64,000 bases of DNA from Zychaea mexicana. Taxonomy: Eukaryota; Mucoromycota; Mucoromycetes; Mucorales; Lichtheimiaceae. The stretch lies in the NCBI RefSeq assembly GCF_025766255.1, contig NW_026516826.1, positions 1 through 64,000 on the forward strand, given 5' to 3'. Shown here piece after piece: positions 36,001-46,527 of the stretch (the stretch's first letter is position 1; every line of letters starts with the position of its first letter). A model generated the notes under the pieces. That model searched no databases. It was not told the DNA's origin and saw only the letters and a list, made by a program, of their open reading frames with translations. The translations under genes and the position numbers were made by a program.

Positions 36001-38847
36001 GCTGCTACGGATGGAAATGCTGAGCGCGAGCCGGTAGACGAGGTGACACAATACCAGAATGCACGGTATATCGGCCCATGCGAGGCAATTTGGCGTACCT
36101 TCGAATATCAAGTACATATGCATCATCCCTACGTCTCCCGGTTAGAATTGCATCTTCCTGACCAGCAATCTGTCACTTTCCATGCAAACGATTCGCGTGT
36201 CGGTCTTGCAGCCGCACGTAACAACGCATCAAGAACAAAACTTACCGCTCTTTTTGACCTTTGCTCCCGCGATGAACAGGCTCGACAGTATCTTTACACT
36301 GAGATTCCTTGCCACTATACTTGGGATAAAGGAAATAAGACATGGATCCGCCGCACCCGCCCACCATTTCAAAACATTGTTTCTCGCATTTACTTTGCAT
36401 CACCGTCCAATATGGCGCTGTACTCACTTCGATTGCTGCTGCTCACTGTTCGTGGTCCTACCAGTTTTGAGTCTTTAAGAACGTTGGGTGATGTGGTGCA
36501 TCCATCCTTTGAAGCTGCTGCTCTCGCGCGTGGTTTGCTCGAGTCTGATGACGAGTGGGATCGCTGCATGACTGAGGCGGCTATCCATTCTCCTTCAGCT
36601 GCATCACTTCGAGAGCTTTTTGTGGATATCCTTACAAACTGCTCACCTTCCAATCCTCGCAGACTCTGGGATAATCATCGCGAAAGAATGAGCGATGATT
36701 ATTTTTTTCAAGTACACTTTCAGCTTCCGAACAATGAGACCGAGTTGGTGCCTGGGCAATGGAACGAAGTATTCCAGCGTACTCTTGGTGACGTTGAGAT
36801 GAGGCTCCAATCTACAGGTCATCACTTAACCGAGTTCCCTTCTTTGCCGCAAGATTTCGTGACTGAGCTCGATGCTCTTCCGCAGCTTACTGCTTTAGAA
36901 GCAGTCGAGCGTGGAGAGTATGTCACAGAAGAACAAACACGAATCTACGATGAGCTATCCCAGTCACTCAACGACGACCAAAGACACGCATTCGACGCAG
37001 TCATGCAAGCAATCAACGAACCAGGTGACCTCGACGATTCACACCTTTTCTTTGTCAATGGCCCTGGAGGTACCGGAAAGTCTCAGCTTTTCAAGGCGCT
37101 ATTGAGTCGTGTTCGTTCGCGAGAGCAAATTGCGCTGCCTGTTGCATCCTCTGGCATTGCTGCAATTTTGCTCCCCGGTGGTCGAACGGCTCACAGCCGC
37201 TTTAAGATACCGATCAACGCTGACGACGCTACAACTTGCAATCTTCGTCTTGGTGGTCCACACGCGCATCTTATACAGCAAGCGTCACTGATTATATGGG
37301 ATGAAGCAGTAATGTGCAGCAAGTACAACTTTCAGGCTGTCGACAAGGCATTACGTGATATCATGGGTGCTGTCAATCCTGTGTATGAGCGCGTTCCTTT
37401 TGGTGGAAAGGTCGTTGTTTTTGGCGGGGACTTTCGCCAGCTACTGCCTGTTGTCAAGAAAGGTACACGGTCTCAAATCACTGGAGAGTGTATCAAATCT
37501 GCGTCTTTTTGGCAGCATGTCCGGGTGTTGCATCTTACAGGCAACATGCGTGTCCGTAATGCAGGACCTGCTGCTGCTGCCTTTTCTGAAACACTTCTTG
37601 CTGTGGGTGATGGACGACCTCCATACAGAGACAGCGTCGAAATACCTCAAGAATGGCTAATCGATCCCAGAGATACAGTTTCTCTAATCGATACCATTTA
37701 CCCAACAATCCGCCAGCCAGATCCACAACCACACCACTATAGCAATCGTGCTATTTTAGCTGCTAAAAATGTTGACGTTGACGAGATCAACCAATGGGCG
37801 TTTGAACTTTTTCCTGGCCAAAGCAGACAGTATCTCTCCACTGACCGTATTCTGGACGCAGACGATCCAGACGTTGCGGCGGCAAGCTATCCCCCCGAGT
37901 ATCTTCGCTCTTTAAGTGCCGGTGGTATTCCGTCTCACGCTTTGGAGCTAAAGATTGGTATGCCATTGGTGCTTCTGAGAAATCTCAACCCAGATGAAGG
38001 TCTGTGCAATGGTACCAAAGTTTTCGTCACTGCTCTTTTGGACAACTGCATAGTCGTTAAAAGAATTGACCGAGGCCATGACGATGAGGAGCACTATCTG
38101 CCTCGAATCAACATGTGCACCACAGAGGGTGAATATCCTTTCATCCTTTGCCGACGCCAATTTCCTGTTCGTCCCGCATTCGCCATGACCATCCACAAGG
38201 CACAGGGACAAACTTTAACACATGTCGGCATTTGTTTGCAGGAGCCTGTGTTTGCTCACGGTCAATTATATGTTGCTCTTTCACGGGCAACAAACCCAAA
38301 CAACCTCCGCGTAGCTGTCGATATGACAGAATTACCTTTTTCAGATGTCCCTGCTACGACAAACATCGTTTACCATGAAGTGCTTTTGCACCCACCACAG
38401 CAATTGCCATCTCAAACACACACCGCTACTACTACTACTACTACGTCTTGAACACCTGTTTCTCTCCTACTCTTCTCTTCTCTTTTTTACTTCCTCTTTG
38501 TATACGTATCATTTTAGACCCTTTCTTTTTTCTTACAATTCTATCTCTATTGTCTTTTCATCAATCGCCATGTAAGCATATGTTTTAAGCCGAGTACCTT
38601 TAAATTTAGTAGGGTAAGGGTTTAGTGTAGTAATAGCGATAGTCAGTGAGCGCAGCGAACGAGTTTAGTGTTTAGGTAGGCGAGTAAGCTCGCGAAGCGA
38701 GCAGGGTTTAGGGTTTAGAAGGGGGGCGTGGGGGGGAACCCCCCACATTGGGGGTGTGGTGGAACCCCCCACGAAACATCCAGACCGTTGAATGACCCGG
38801 AGCGCAGCGCAGGGGCTCATTCAGCCGAGCGAAGCGAGGCAGGTGGA
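33029..38847 (+). mobile_element. Helitron-1
   Basis: The 5' end reads A then TCTACTATTAAA at 33029, matching the TC/TCTACTA start common in Helitrons, with the host A in front. It contains an intact Rep/helicase gene. The 3' part has GC-rich palindromic sequence (GAGCGCAGCG; GAGCGAAGCGAGG at about 38825-38840) shared with the 3' end of Helitron-2. A canonical CTRR end is not visible near 38847, so the 3' boundary is approximate. It is inserted inside the element C transposase gene, consistent with its target-duplication-free mechanism. Confidence 0.82.
33228..38451 (+). CDS. Helitron Rep/helicase with three N-terminal zinc knuckles, intact
   Basis: Exons 33228-33242 (only MSLQQ), 33385-33504, 33737-33860 and 33941-38451 join in frame to about 1,589 residues; donors are GTATGA, GTATGT and GTATAG. 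Three zinc-knuckle-like repeats, C-x(1-2)-C-x4-H-x7-C-P-x-N, come first, one at each exon: CVCGSTSHL, CRCGSTTHQ and CASCNAPGH. The Helitron-like N region and HUH Rep domain follow (RGLPHVHILL with the HUH pair; IKYLCKYITKGSD with the two catalytic Tyr). A Pif1-type helicase comes last: GPGGTGKS (Walker A), IIWDEAVM (Walker B), VFGGDFRQLLPVV, MTIHKAQGQT and YVALSRATN. It nicks, unwinds and transfers one strand in rolling-circle transposition. All key residues are present and no stop interrupts it. Confidence 0.93.
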
Positions 38848-40604
38848 TGTTGATTAAGTTTAAATTGATTTTTCTTTTACTTTTACCTTTTTTCCTTTTT
38901 TTTCTATTTATATTTTTATATTCAGGAAAATCTACATCTTCATTATTTTCAATTATATTATTATTATCACATTCTTCATTATTATTATCATCAATAATCA
39001 TATTATCACTTTCTAATAATAAATCTGAAAAATCTTTTTGTAATTCAGTCATTATTTTAATTTTTTCCATTTGCTTTATTTCATTATTTAATACTATATC
39101 TATTAATTTTTCATCTGTAGGAAATTCAAAATTTTTTTCAGCCCAAAGTTTATGATGTTCTTGTGTAATGATATTAAATGTATCTGTAAATAATTGTATA
39201 TTTTTCAATAAGAATGCTACTTTTATTTGCAAGTTAACATATTTATAATCATCTGTTTTTAATGTAGAATTGTTATTAGAAAATCGTTTAAATTTATTTC
39301 CTAATTCACAAAATTAATTTTCTATAGCTGACCTAAAGCTACCAAATACATCATTAAAGTGTCTTTCTTATTTATTTAATTCTTCATTAGGGTCTTTTCT
39401 AATAAGATAAAAGAAATTATTATCATTTAATGGTATACCTTTCTTTTGACATAAATTTTCAAACTGTTTAACAAATAATGTATATCCTCCATCAATAGCT
39501 AAAATATCTCTTTTATCTATTTTAGTATATAATTTCATGTTTAAAAACATACCACCATCTGAACTTTTACCACATAACTCACTATCAGAAATTGCAATTA
39601 CAAAATTATTAATATCTGTTAATACTTGTGTTCTTAAACCTGATGTTTTTAATTTATATGACCATCTTTTTTGTAATGAAATATCTGGTTTATCATATTC
39701 TATAGTACTATCATGTCTATCAAGCATTAAAGTAATATTTTTAAAATTATTAGGGTTTTTTATTAATGCAGAATAAACTCTTATTTTAATATTAGAAAAC
39801 ATATTCTTTAGACATAAATCTACATATTTATTCAAACTATCATAATTTGTAATCTAAAATTCTTTATAAAACTTATAAAATGATATATATGGTATATTCC
39901 GTTTCATATCTTTACTAGTAATACCTGATACAAGATGATATATTAAGTATAAACCTTTTTCAATTTCAAAATAAGGTGTAGGATAATCTTTATGAGTATA
40001 TAATTTAGTTAAAAAGAAAAATACAGAAGTATATCCTAATTTATTTAATAATTCTTTTTTAATTTCATCTATTTCTTTAATATATTTTAATTCTGTTCGA
40101 TGTTTATAATTATTTTGTTTTTTTTTCCAATTTTCATTTATAAATCCCCATTCATTTATAATCAATTTATCTATCTCTTCCTGTAATAATGTCTTAGGGT
40201 GTTCTCAAAAAGGGCGAACGGCCGTTCGCCCCACCCACGAATAGAAATAAATTTAAAAGCCGAAAAATTGTTTTCCATATGAAGATGGGTCGAAGCTTCC
40301 AAATTGAGCGAATCGTCGTCTCAACAATTTGTTGAGACGACGCCTCGGTCCGAACTCGAAAAGGAAAGTAGCTGTGTCACATCCATGCAACGGCAATCGA
40401 CTTGAATTTGGAAAAGCAGAAAAGATATCATTTTTCCTATACCTGTCTTTAGTACATCATCATTGCAGTACCAATAATACAGCTAGGTATCGCTGATATG
40501 AATGTTTTTAGAAATACAAGTTTATTCTGATCGTGCTTAAAAGATACGAAGAAACACAAAAAAAAATAAAGAAACCGCTCTTTTCCAATTTTCTTTTTTT
40601 TTCA

Positions 40605-42192
40605 ATGGACAACAACTCCCATTTATCACTCATTCAAGCTAATCGCGAGCAGGCTACTCAACGCCGTCGCCGTATCAGTGAACGAAGACGTCGACTGTTT
40701 TGGCTTCTTATGACTACTATGGCCGAAGCATCGCTCCGAACATTAGGCTTCCTTCCAGAAATGTATGCTTACATTGGTTCCCCTCTCCATTTTCGCCAAG
40801 TTCGTGGTCCCTATCAAGCAAAGCGATCCATGGATTACTGGAGAATCGAGCATAAGAACTTGACGGATGATGACAACCCGCGAAACAGCTACAAGGCTCA
40901 TTATCGCATGAACAAGGCTACTTTCATTTGGTTAGTGGATATGCTATCTCAAGATCCAGCTTTCCAACGTAGCTCTCCGCGTGCTACTCCACCGTACATC
41001 CAAATTGCTTGTGTTCTATGGCGCTACGCAAACACGCATCTTGGATACCGTTTGTTTAGTACTCGTTTTGGTTTTTCGCAAGGCTCTTACAGGAACTTCA
41101 GCCGGAACTTTATGCAAGCAATGGTGAACATACTCGGAAGGATGATCCGATGGCCGCAGACCCCAGAAGAAGTACAGAGAAATGCAGACGACTTTGCAAA
41201 AGTAGTTTTCGAATCGGATCGAACAAGAGCGGTAGCAAGACCCAAATTGCTAAATGTTATTGGGGCTATGGATGGGAAGCTAGTGATTATCCACAAGCCA
41301 AGTCATAGTGGGATAAGTTGGATGGATCGCAAAAACCACCATTCAATGAATCTCCTAGCTGTATGCGATGCACAGCAGCGGTTTTTGACTGTTTATGTTG
41401 GTGAATCAGGTAACGTTCACAAATCACAATTTCCTTTCGTAATTGTATCCTTGCTAATATATTGTCATGATACAAGGTCGTGCACACGATTCTCGGGTGT
41501 TTGCCAATTCGGAACTAGCAAGAGATTTGAAAAATGATCCAGATGCCAAATGTCCAAATGACTCATACATTATTGCAGGTATGTAAAGATGATTCATTAT
41601 GTCTACATAGCAAGTTTATGCTAATTATAGTTTGTATTTAACAGATTCCGCTTATCCTCAACGCCTGTATATTATGACACCTTATCCGAAAAACACACGA
41701 GAGCGAGCCAAAAAAGATTTTAATTATGCTTTATCGTCACAGCGTATGGCAATTGAACATGCATTTGGTGCGCTCACTTCGCGTTGGCGATTCCTTAAGC
41801 ATTACTTGTACCAGCTGAATCCAGTCGATCTCGCCACCACCATCTATGTCTGCTGTATCCTCCACAATATCTGCATCGACCGACCTGGCAACAAACTCCC
41901 GGATAACATTGATGATTTTGACCAGGAGCTTAACGATCATCATCTTGTGAGTATTGCCGAAGTCGACGCGCATCGTAGAACAGCCGAAGAAGATGAAGAT
42001 AGTGGAGATACCGAAACTGCAACAGTAGTAGACATGGAACCAAATACTTCCAGCCTGCTGTCTATCTCTGTCGAACAAGACGACATCTTGACCGACGCTG
42101 AAGTACGGCGGCTACGTCAAGCAGGGAACGCCAAACGCGACACACTTAAGGATGAGTTACAAGCACGTCATTCCGGCCGGCGTCAAGCATAA
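40605..42192 (+). CDS. Harbinger-2 DDE transposase, intact
   Basis: Exons 40605-41409, 41477-41578 and 41645-42192; introns of 67 and 66 nt with GTAACG and GTATGT donors. The ATG at 40605 gives MDNNSHLSL. It belongs to the DDE_Tnp_4 family (HARBI1-like). An N-terminal basic segment (RRRRISERRRR) is followed by helix-rich parts (SYKAHYRMNKATFIWLVDML; GSYRNFSRNFMQAM) and the catalytic triad GAMDGKLVII (Asp), DSAYPQRLY (Asp) and IEHAFGALTSRWRFL (Glu). The tail is acidic. The intron positions match those of the Harbinger-1 transposase. It excises the element at its terminal repeats, probably with the partner encoded by the convergent gene, whose stop is 251 bases away. Confidence 0.94.
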
Positions 42193-42443
42193 TTTGTATC
42201 AATAAAACCACAATGATAAGAGTCTTTAAAAACCCAATTTGTTTTAAGTAAATATCACTTATCCGAAATGGTTTGTTGAAGTTAATTCTCGATTTCCGAT
42301 GCGCGAATTTATTGCGATCGATTGTTTTATTTTCTAGAATCAATAACCTCGCATTGGTTCCACAAAGTATGAATGTGACAAGTCGTTATAGTTTCCACAA
42401 GTGTCAATAATTTATGATATGTTAAGTGATACAAATAATACAT

Positions 42444-43460
42444 TTATTCTTCAGTGTTATTTTGCTCTCTATTATTTTGACTACGGGTGAGTCCTACAAG
42501 TGCTGCAATTACATCTGCAATCCGCTCCTCTACTCTGACCCTTCTTTCTTCTAACTGTCGTTGGCTTTCAGCTCTTCTGTTTTCAAGATCGACCATCGCT
42601 TGAAGCTGCTGTTGAAAACGTCGCTCATCGGCCGCTTCGCGCTCTGCGTCGAGTGTACGTTCTTGTTCGGTGAACTGTTCGAAGATGCTGTCAAGTTTTT
42701 CAAACAGCTGTTCATGGCCCCGCTCATGCGCCTCCAAAAGCTCGCCGCCCAAATCGTTGTTAACTCGTCGTCGCTGTGCTGGTGGTTGTTCCGCATCATC
42801 TGTGACAGAGTTGCCGGCATTTGCTTCATCATGAGTTCGAACCAGGTTGCCTTGACGATTTGAATCGATTGTTACCGGCGCTATCACACTAGCATCGTCT
42901 TGGAGAAACGCCATCATCGCATTGTAGTGAGAGAACCTCTCTTGATTACGTCCTCCCCCATTTCCGGTCTGATTCGTTTCCCCAGTGAGTCTTTGGAAGC
43001 GTCGAAGGAGCTTATCCCATTTCTTCTTGCAAGCACTTCTGCTACGTCGATGTCCAGAACTGGTATCCTCAATGAACTTATTGTAGATCTTGTCCCACCA
43101 TTCCCCTTTTTCTTGGTTGCTTCTACCGTTCTTCCAGCGAGTATAATATTCTTCGACAGCGCGGATCAATTCTTCTTCTTCTTCTTCCATCCAGTCAGCA
43201 GTCGATTCTTCTTCCCTATCATCACCAGAGCCTACTGTATCGAGGTCAGAACCTTCACTGGCTTCAACCGTTTCTGGTTCTTGCTGTTGCGTGACGGGAG
43301 GCGTTGGTCGTACAGGTTGACTACCGTTTCTTATGTTAAAACCTTGTGTTTCTGGTTCTTGCTGTTGGGTGACAGGAGGTGTTGATCGTACAAGCTGACT
43401 ACCGTTTCTTCTGTTAAAACCTTGCGTAGTAGGAGACCAAATAATAAAATTGTCGCTCAT
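42444..43460 (-). CDS. Harbinger-2 SANT/trihelix-like partner protein
   Basis: 338 residues, no intron; the ATG at 43460 (MSDNFIIWSP) is preferred over upstream frame extension. The N-terminus holds a direct duplication of about 30 residues (TQGFNRRNGSQ...QQQEPE twice); the copy at 60167 has it once. The acidic stretch (DDREEESTADWMEEEEEE) runs into a SANT/Myb-like DNA-binding segment (ELIRAVEEYYTRWK...WWDKIYNKFIED...RSACKKKWDKLLRRFQRL). A long charged coiled coil (about residues 230-320; EQERTLDAEREAADERR) probably serves dimerisation or transposase contact. Role by analogy: the Myb-like partner that brings PIF/Harbinger transposase to the ends and into the nucleus. Confidence 0.88.
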   Translation of the reverse strand: MSDNFIIWSPTTQGFNRRNGSQLVRSTPPVTQQQEPETQGFNIRNGSQPVRPTPPVTQQQEPETVEASEGSDLDTVGSGDDREEESTADWMEEEEEELIRAVEEYYTRWKNGRSNQEKGEWWDKIYNKFIEDTSSGHRRSRSACKKKWDKLLRRFQRLTGETNQTGNGGGRNQERFSHYNAMMAFLQDDASVIAPVTIDSNRQGNLVRTHDEANAGNSVTDDAEQPPAQRRRVNNDLGGELLEAHERGHEQLFEKLDSIFEQFTEQERTLDAEREAADERRFQQQLQAMVDLENRRAESQRQLEERRVRVEERIADVIAALVGLTRSQNNREQNNTEE

Positions 43461-45297
43461 GATAATAAAAGAAGATAAACGAAGTTGATGTGATAAAATA
43501 AGAAAGGGATAAATTTCGATGATAATTAGCATTTATTACTTCTTTATCCTGCCTATTTATATAGCCTGACATTCGGTAGGCATTTATAATAAGGAAAGTA
43601 TTCATTTTATGCTGTTTTGACGGTCAATCGTCTTTTTTTGTTCAATATCTCTTACTACTACTTGGAGATGTGGACGAAAATAGTAATAGCATGGTCCGAA
43701 CGCCCGCAAAATTGCTCTCAAAATGTCCGTATGGACTATCACAATTTTGGTAATACCTTACTTCTAAATCAGGACCCCGTCCGGACGGCCGTTCGCCCTT
43801 TTTGAGAACACCCTTATATTTTAAAATATCATCTTTATTTAGTGAGCTATTATATTCATCAAATACTATTTTGAAATTTATAAAAAACTGTTCTTTTAAC
43901 TTATTTATTAAGCAATCAGGGAAAACTTATAAGCTTAGGTAAATACCAAAATTAAATATCTATAATTATTATTTATCCTATATTTTGATATTTAATTCAT
44001 ATATTAAATCAAAATTCAATTTTTAAAAAAAAGTATGTAAGTTTAAAATTAAATAAATAGTTTCTATAGTGATTTATTAAAACATCATTTCTATAAAAAT
44101 TAAGTAAAAATATAATAGTAAGATCCTAACGATAATTTTTTTTAATTTTCTCCCTACAAACAAGGAAAATTACTATATAAAGTAATAAAAATAAAGATTC
44201 CACAATTATATTTGCTATTGTAAATTATATTATGGATAATCTTAATTTTTAAAAAAATAATGTTTATTACCTTTTTTAGAATTTTTTTTATTTTTTTTTT
44301 GTTGCTAGGTAATAAATATAATAATTTAGTATATAAAAATATATATTATTATTAAAAAAAACACATTTATATAAAATTATTTTTAAACCATTAATCAATA
44401 TTAAACTATTAAATATGTTATGTTTAATAATTGTAGGTTTAAACCCCCTATAGAAGGAGAGATATTTAAGGATGGATTAACTAAAAACCACCTATATACT
44501 AATACAAAGTTTTGAAAAAATTAAGTATACATACCTGCTATTACTGTACCTGGGAAAACATTTAGCCGTCGGGGAAACTAATTACCCATCTATTTTTCTT
44601 TTTAGGAAGTCACGTGGTCTACGCCACTTACTAAGCCCCTAAGGAGTGACTGTAAGAATATACCCGGTGGCTTGATGGCTTGGTAAGTGGCATAGATCAC
44701 GTGACTTCCTAAAAAGGAAGAATAGACGGGTAATTGGTTTCCCCGACGGCTAAGGGTACTCTCAAGCAACGTGAGTCAACGTCGACACATAATTCTTAGA
44801 ATGGAAATTCGGAAGAAATAAAAAAAAATTGTATCCCACTGTGAAACCATAGCTAATTCCAAATGTGCCTATGTCGACTCATTTGCTTGAGAGATACAGT
44901 TGCTAAAACAGGTAATGATAGCAGATATCAACAATAAGTGAAAACCAATGCGAGTTTCCCCTAGATATGACCATCAATTATACTTCAAAAAGGGTTCTGA
45001 TTTCTTTACCGATGTATAACTGACAGCTACGGTTGTATCTGGCAGCATGATAGATGTAACTCTGAATATTGATAGAAAACTAAAACACTAGTAGCAAAAA
45101 AAGCGGCAGATAGTCTATTATTGCATGATGGAGATAGGTGAAGATCCTATCATGAAGGTGAAGATACTATGATTTGCGTTTGCAATCCTAACAGCTTGTG
45201 AAAACTGTATGTGTAATTCTCCCATAAGCGATTCGGGTATATATAAAAGTAAGGTACGTTCAGTAGGAAGATGAGTAATTAACTTTTTTTTTTCAAA

Positions 45298-46413
45298 ATG
45301 TCATCCCAAGAACAAACACCTCGTGAACTCTCAATTGTTATCGTTAATCCTAGTGGTGCAGGTCGTGGCAGTGGCTCTGGAAGTCGTGGCGGTCGTGGTC
45401 GTGGTAGTCGTAGCAGTCGTGGCAGTCGTGGCGGTCGTGGTGGTCATGGTAATAGTAGCGACAATCGAAGCAGCACTCCTATTGTTCAAGCTAATAACTA
45501 GTCCAACAGCAACATGCAAAGCAACGAAAGCAACAACGACACCACTACATCCCAATCTTTTGTCCCAACACAAAGCTCCCCTGAACATTGGATTGAGGCT
45601 GAAGAAAGGGCGTTGCTAACCGCAGTCTCTAAACATTATGATGAGCTTACGCATCTAAGAGACAATAATCATCGCGGCCGTACATGGGATGCAATCATTG
45701 AAGATTTCAAGAAAGAGTGTACACCTCTAGCATCACCAACTGTTACTAATGGCACTTAAGAAAGCGAACAGTCTTTGGACGAGCAGCAGCCAGCACCTTC
45801 GTCTCTTGTCGTCGAGCCGAGCAGTATTTCGAGCGACGATCAAGCGACATCATCACCATCAGCAGCAGCAGCAACAGCAACAGATCCATCGGCTTCAGAC
45901 TTTACAAATGATAACAGTACTGTTGAAACTTTCGGTAATGTACGAACCAAGCGCACCATCAAAACCAAGTGGGAAAGAATGTGCAGTCGTTACCATTCGT
46001 GCTTTACTGAACGCTATCGGCAGACTGGAGGGTCCGGTGATATAGACGACTGGTATTTATACGATGATATATATGCATTACTGAAGGATGACCCGAGGTT
46101 CAATCCTGAATTCCAGTTCGATTCTTTCTGAGGCATTCGTCGTCGCGCCGATACACAAACAGCAACCGACAGCACGCTGCAGCCATCCGCAAGACGTCGA
46201 CGATTGACTCCTGCAGAATTGCAGCATGAAGGTGTACTTGAGTGGATCGATGCCGCCAACCAGTAGAGCAAGGAAGCGAGGTCACAGCTGATCGAGCTAC
46301 TCGATCAGCAACATAAGGAAATCCTTGAAGCTTAAGAAAGGCGCCACCAGCAACAGCAACACACACAACAGAGCTTTTTAGATTTAATGAAGCAACTTAT
46401 TGACAAGATGTAG
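45298..46413 (+). pseudogene. Harbinger-1 SANT/Myb-like partner protein, copy 2
   Basis: A single frame of 372 codons, same plan as copy 1 at 15960, with five extra codons in the Gly/Arg/Ser repeat. In-frame stops: TAG (45499), TAA (45757), TGA (46129) and TAG (46264), all shared with copy 1, and a private TAA near 46333 where copy 1 keeps CAA. The Trp of EHWIEAEERALL, lost in copy 1, is kept here. The shared stops show that the source element already had a dead partner gene when the copies arose, or that the stops are tolerated by readthrough. Confidence 0.88.
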
Positions 46414-46527
46414 AATCTTTTTTGTTTGATTTTTTATTTTAAATTCAATAAAGTTTTTTTTCCTTCAGGTTTTTTTATATAATCAAGTGCCTCAAAAGAT
46501 AACTAGTTATGAAGACATATCTATTTT

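Larger units (their letters stand above)
40197..43813. mobile_element. PIF/Harbinger family 2, intact copy
   Basis: 3,617 bp with termini GGGTGTTCTCAAAAAGGGCG and its complement, a GAACGGCCGTTC palindrome just inside each end, and a TTA duplication (40194-40196 and 43814-43816). It carries two convergent intact genes, a transposase and a SANT-type partner. Removing it with one TTA restores the element C transposase frame exactly. A second, decayed copy starts at 59810. Confidence 0.95.
32829..43920 (-). pseudogene. DDE transposase with C-terminal chromodomain (element C)
   Basis: Read right to left, with the two insertions removed. About 43920-43817 (NKLKEQFFINFKIVFDEY) joins exactly across the Harbinger target site to 40193. 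The DDE_Tnp_4-like core follows: TLMLDRHDST (first Asp), SGLRTQVLTDIN, LAIDGGYTLF (second Asp), FGSFRSAIEN (Glu). A Lys-rich linker (KKRKKGKSKRK) ends at Helitron-1, about 38850. Beyond the Helitron, 33020-32829 encodes a chromodomain (FYEIETIIEY...YEFLIKWKDY...DNSWVNEKDF). Four in-frame stops, TAA or TAG, stand where Gln fits (EF-stop-ITNYD, NK-stop-ERHF, IEN-stop-FCEL, NEK-stop-LLKDY). A chromodomain would steer insertion to methylated-histone chromatin; that role is inferred. The exact frame across the Helitron junction is unresolved. Confidence 0.75.
32712..44446. mobile_element. element C: chromodomain-transposase element, twice interrupted
   Basis: Inserted in the inner arm of inverted-repeat copy 2: CCTA stands at both junctions (32708-32711 and 44447-44450), a 4-bp target duplication. 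Very AT-rich. It carries on the minus strand a DDE transposase that continues into a chromodomain. The gene is cut by Helitron-1 (33029 to about 38847) and by Harbinger-2 (40197-43813); taking both out leaves about 2.3 kb. The right inner sequence (about 44000-44060) resembles the right subterminal part of element A, so the two are probably one family. Clear terminal inverted repeats were not found. Confidence 0.72.

Noticed and set aside
38700..38850. C-terminal extension of the element C protein (IHLPRFARLNEPL...)
   Set aside because: These codons lie in the GC-rich 3' end of Helitron-1, beyond the insertion junction, and are not native to the transposase.
42900..43385. 161-codon plus-strand frame
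   Set aside because: Shadow of the SANT-like partner gene on the minus strand (acidic codons read as Phe/Leu-rich on the other strand).
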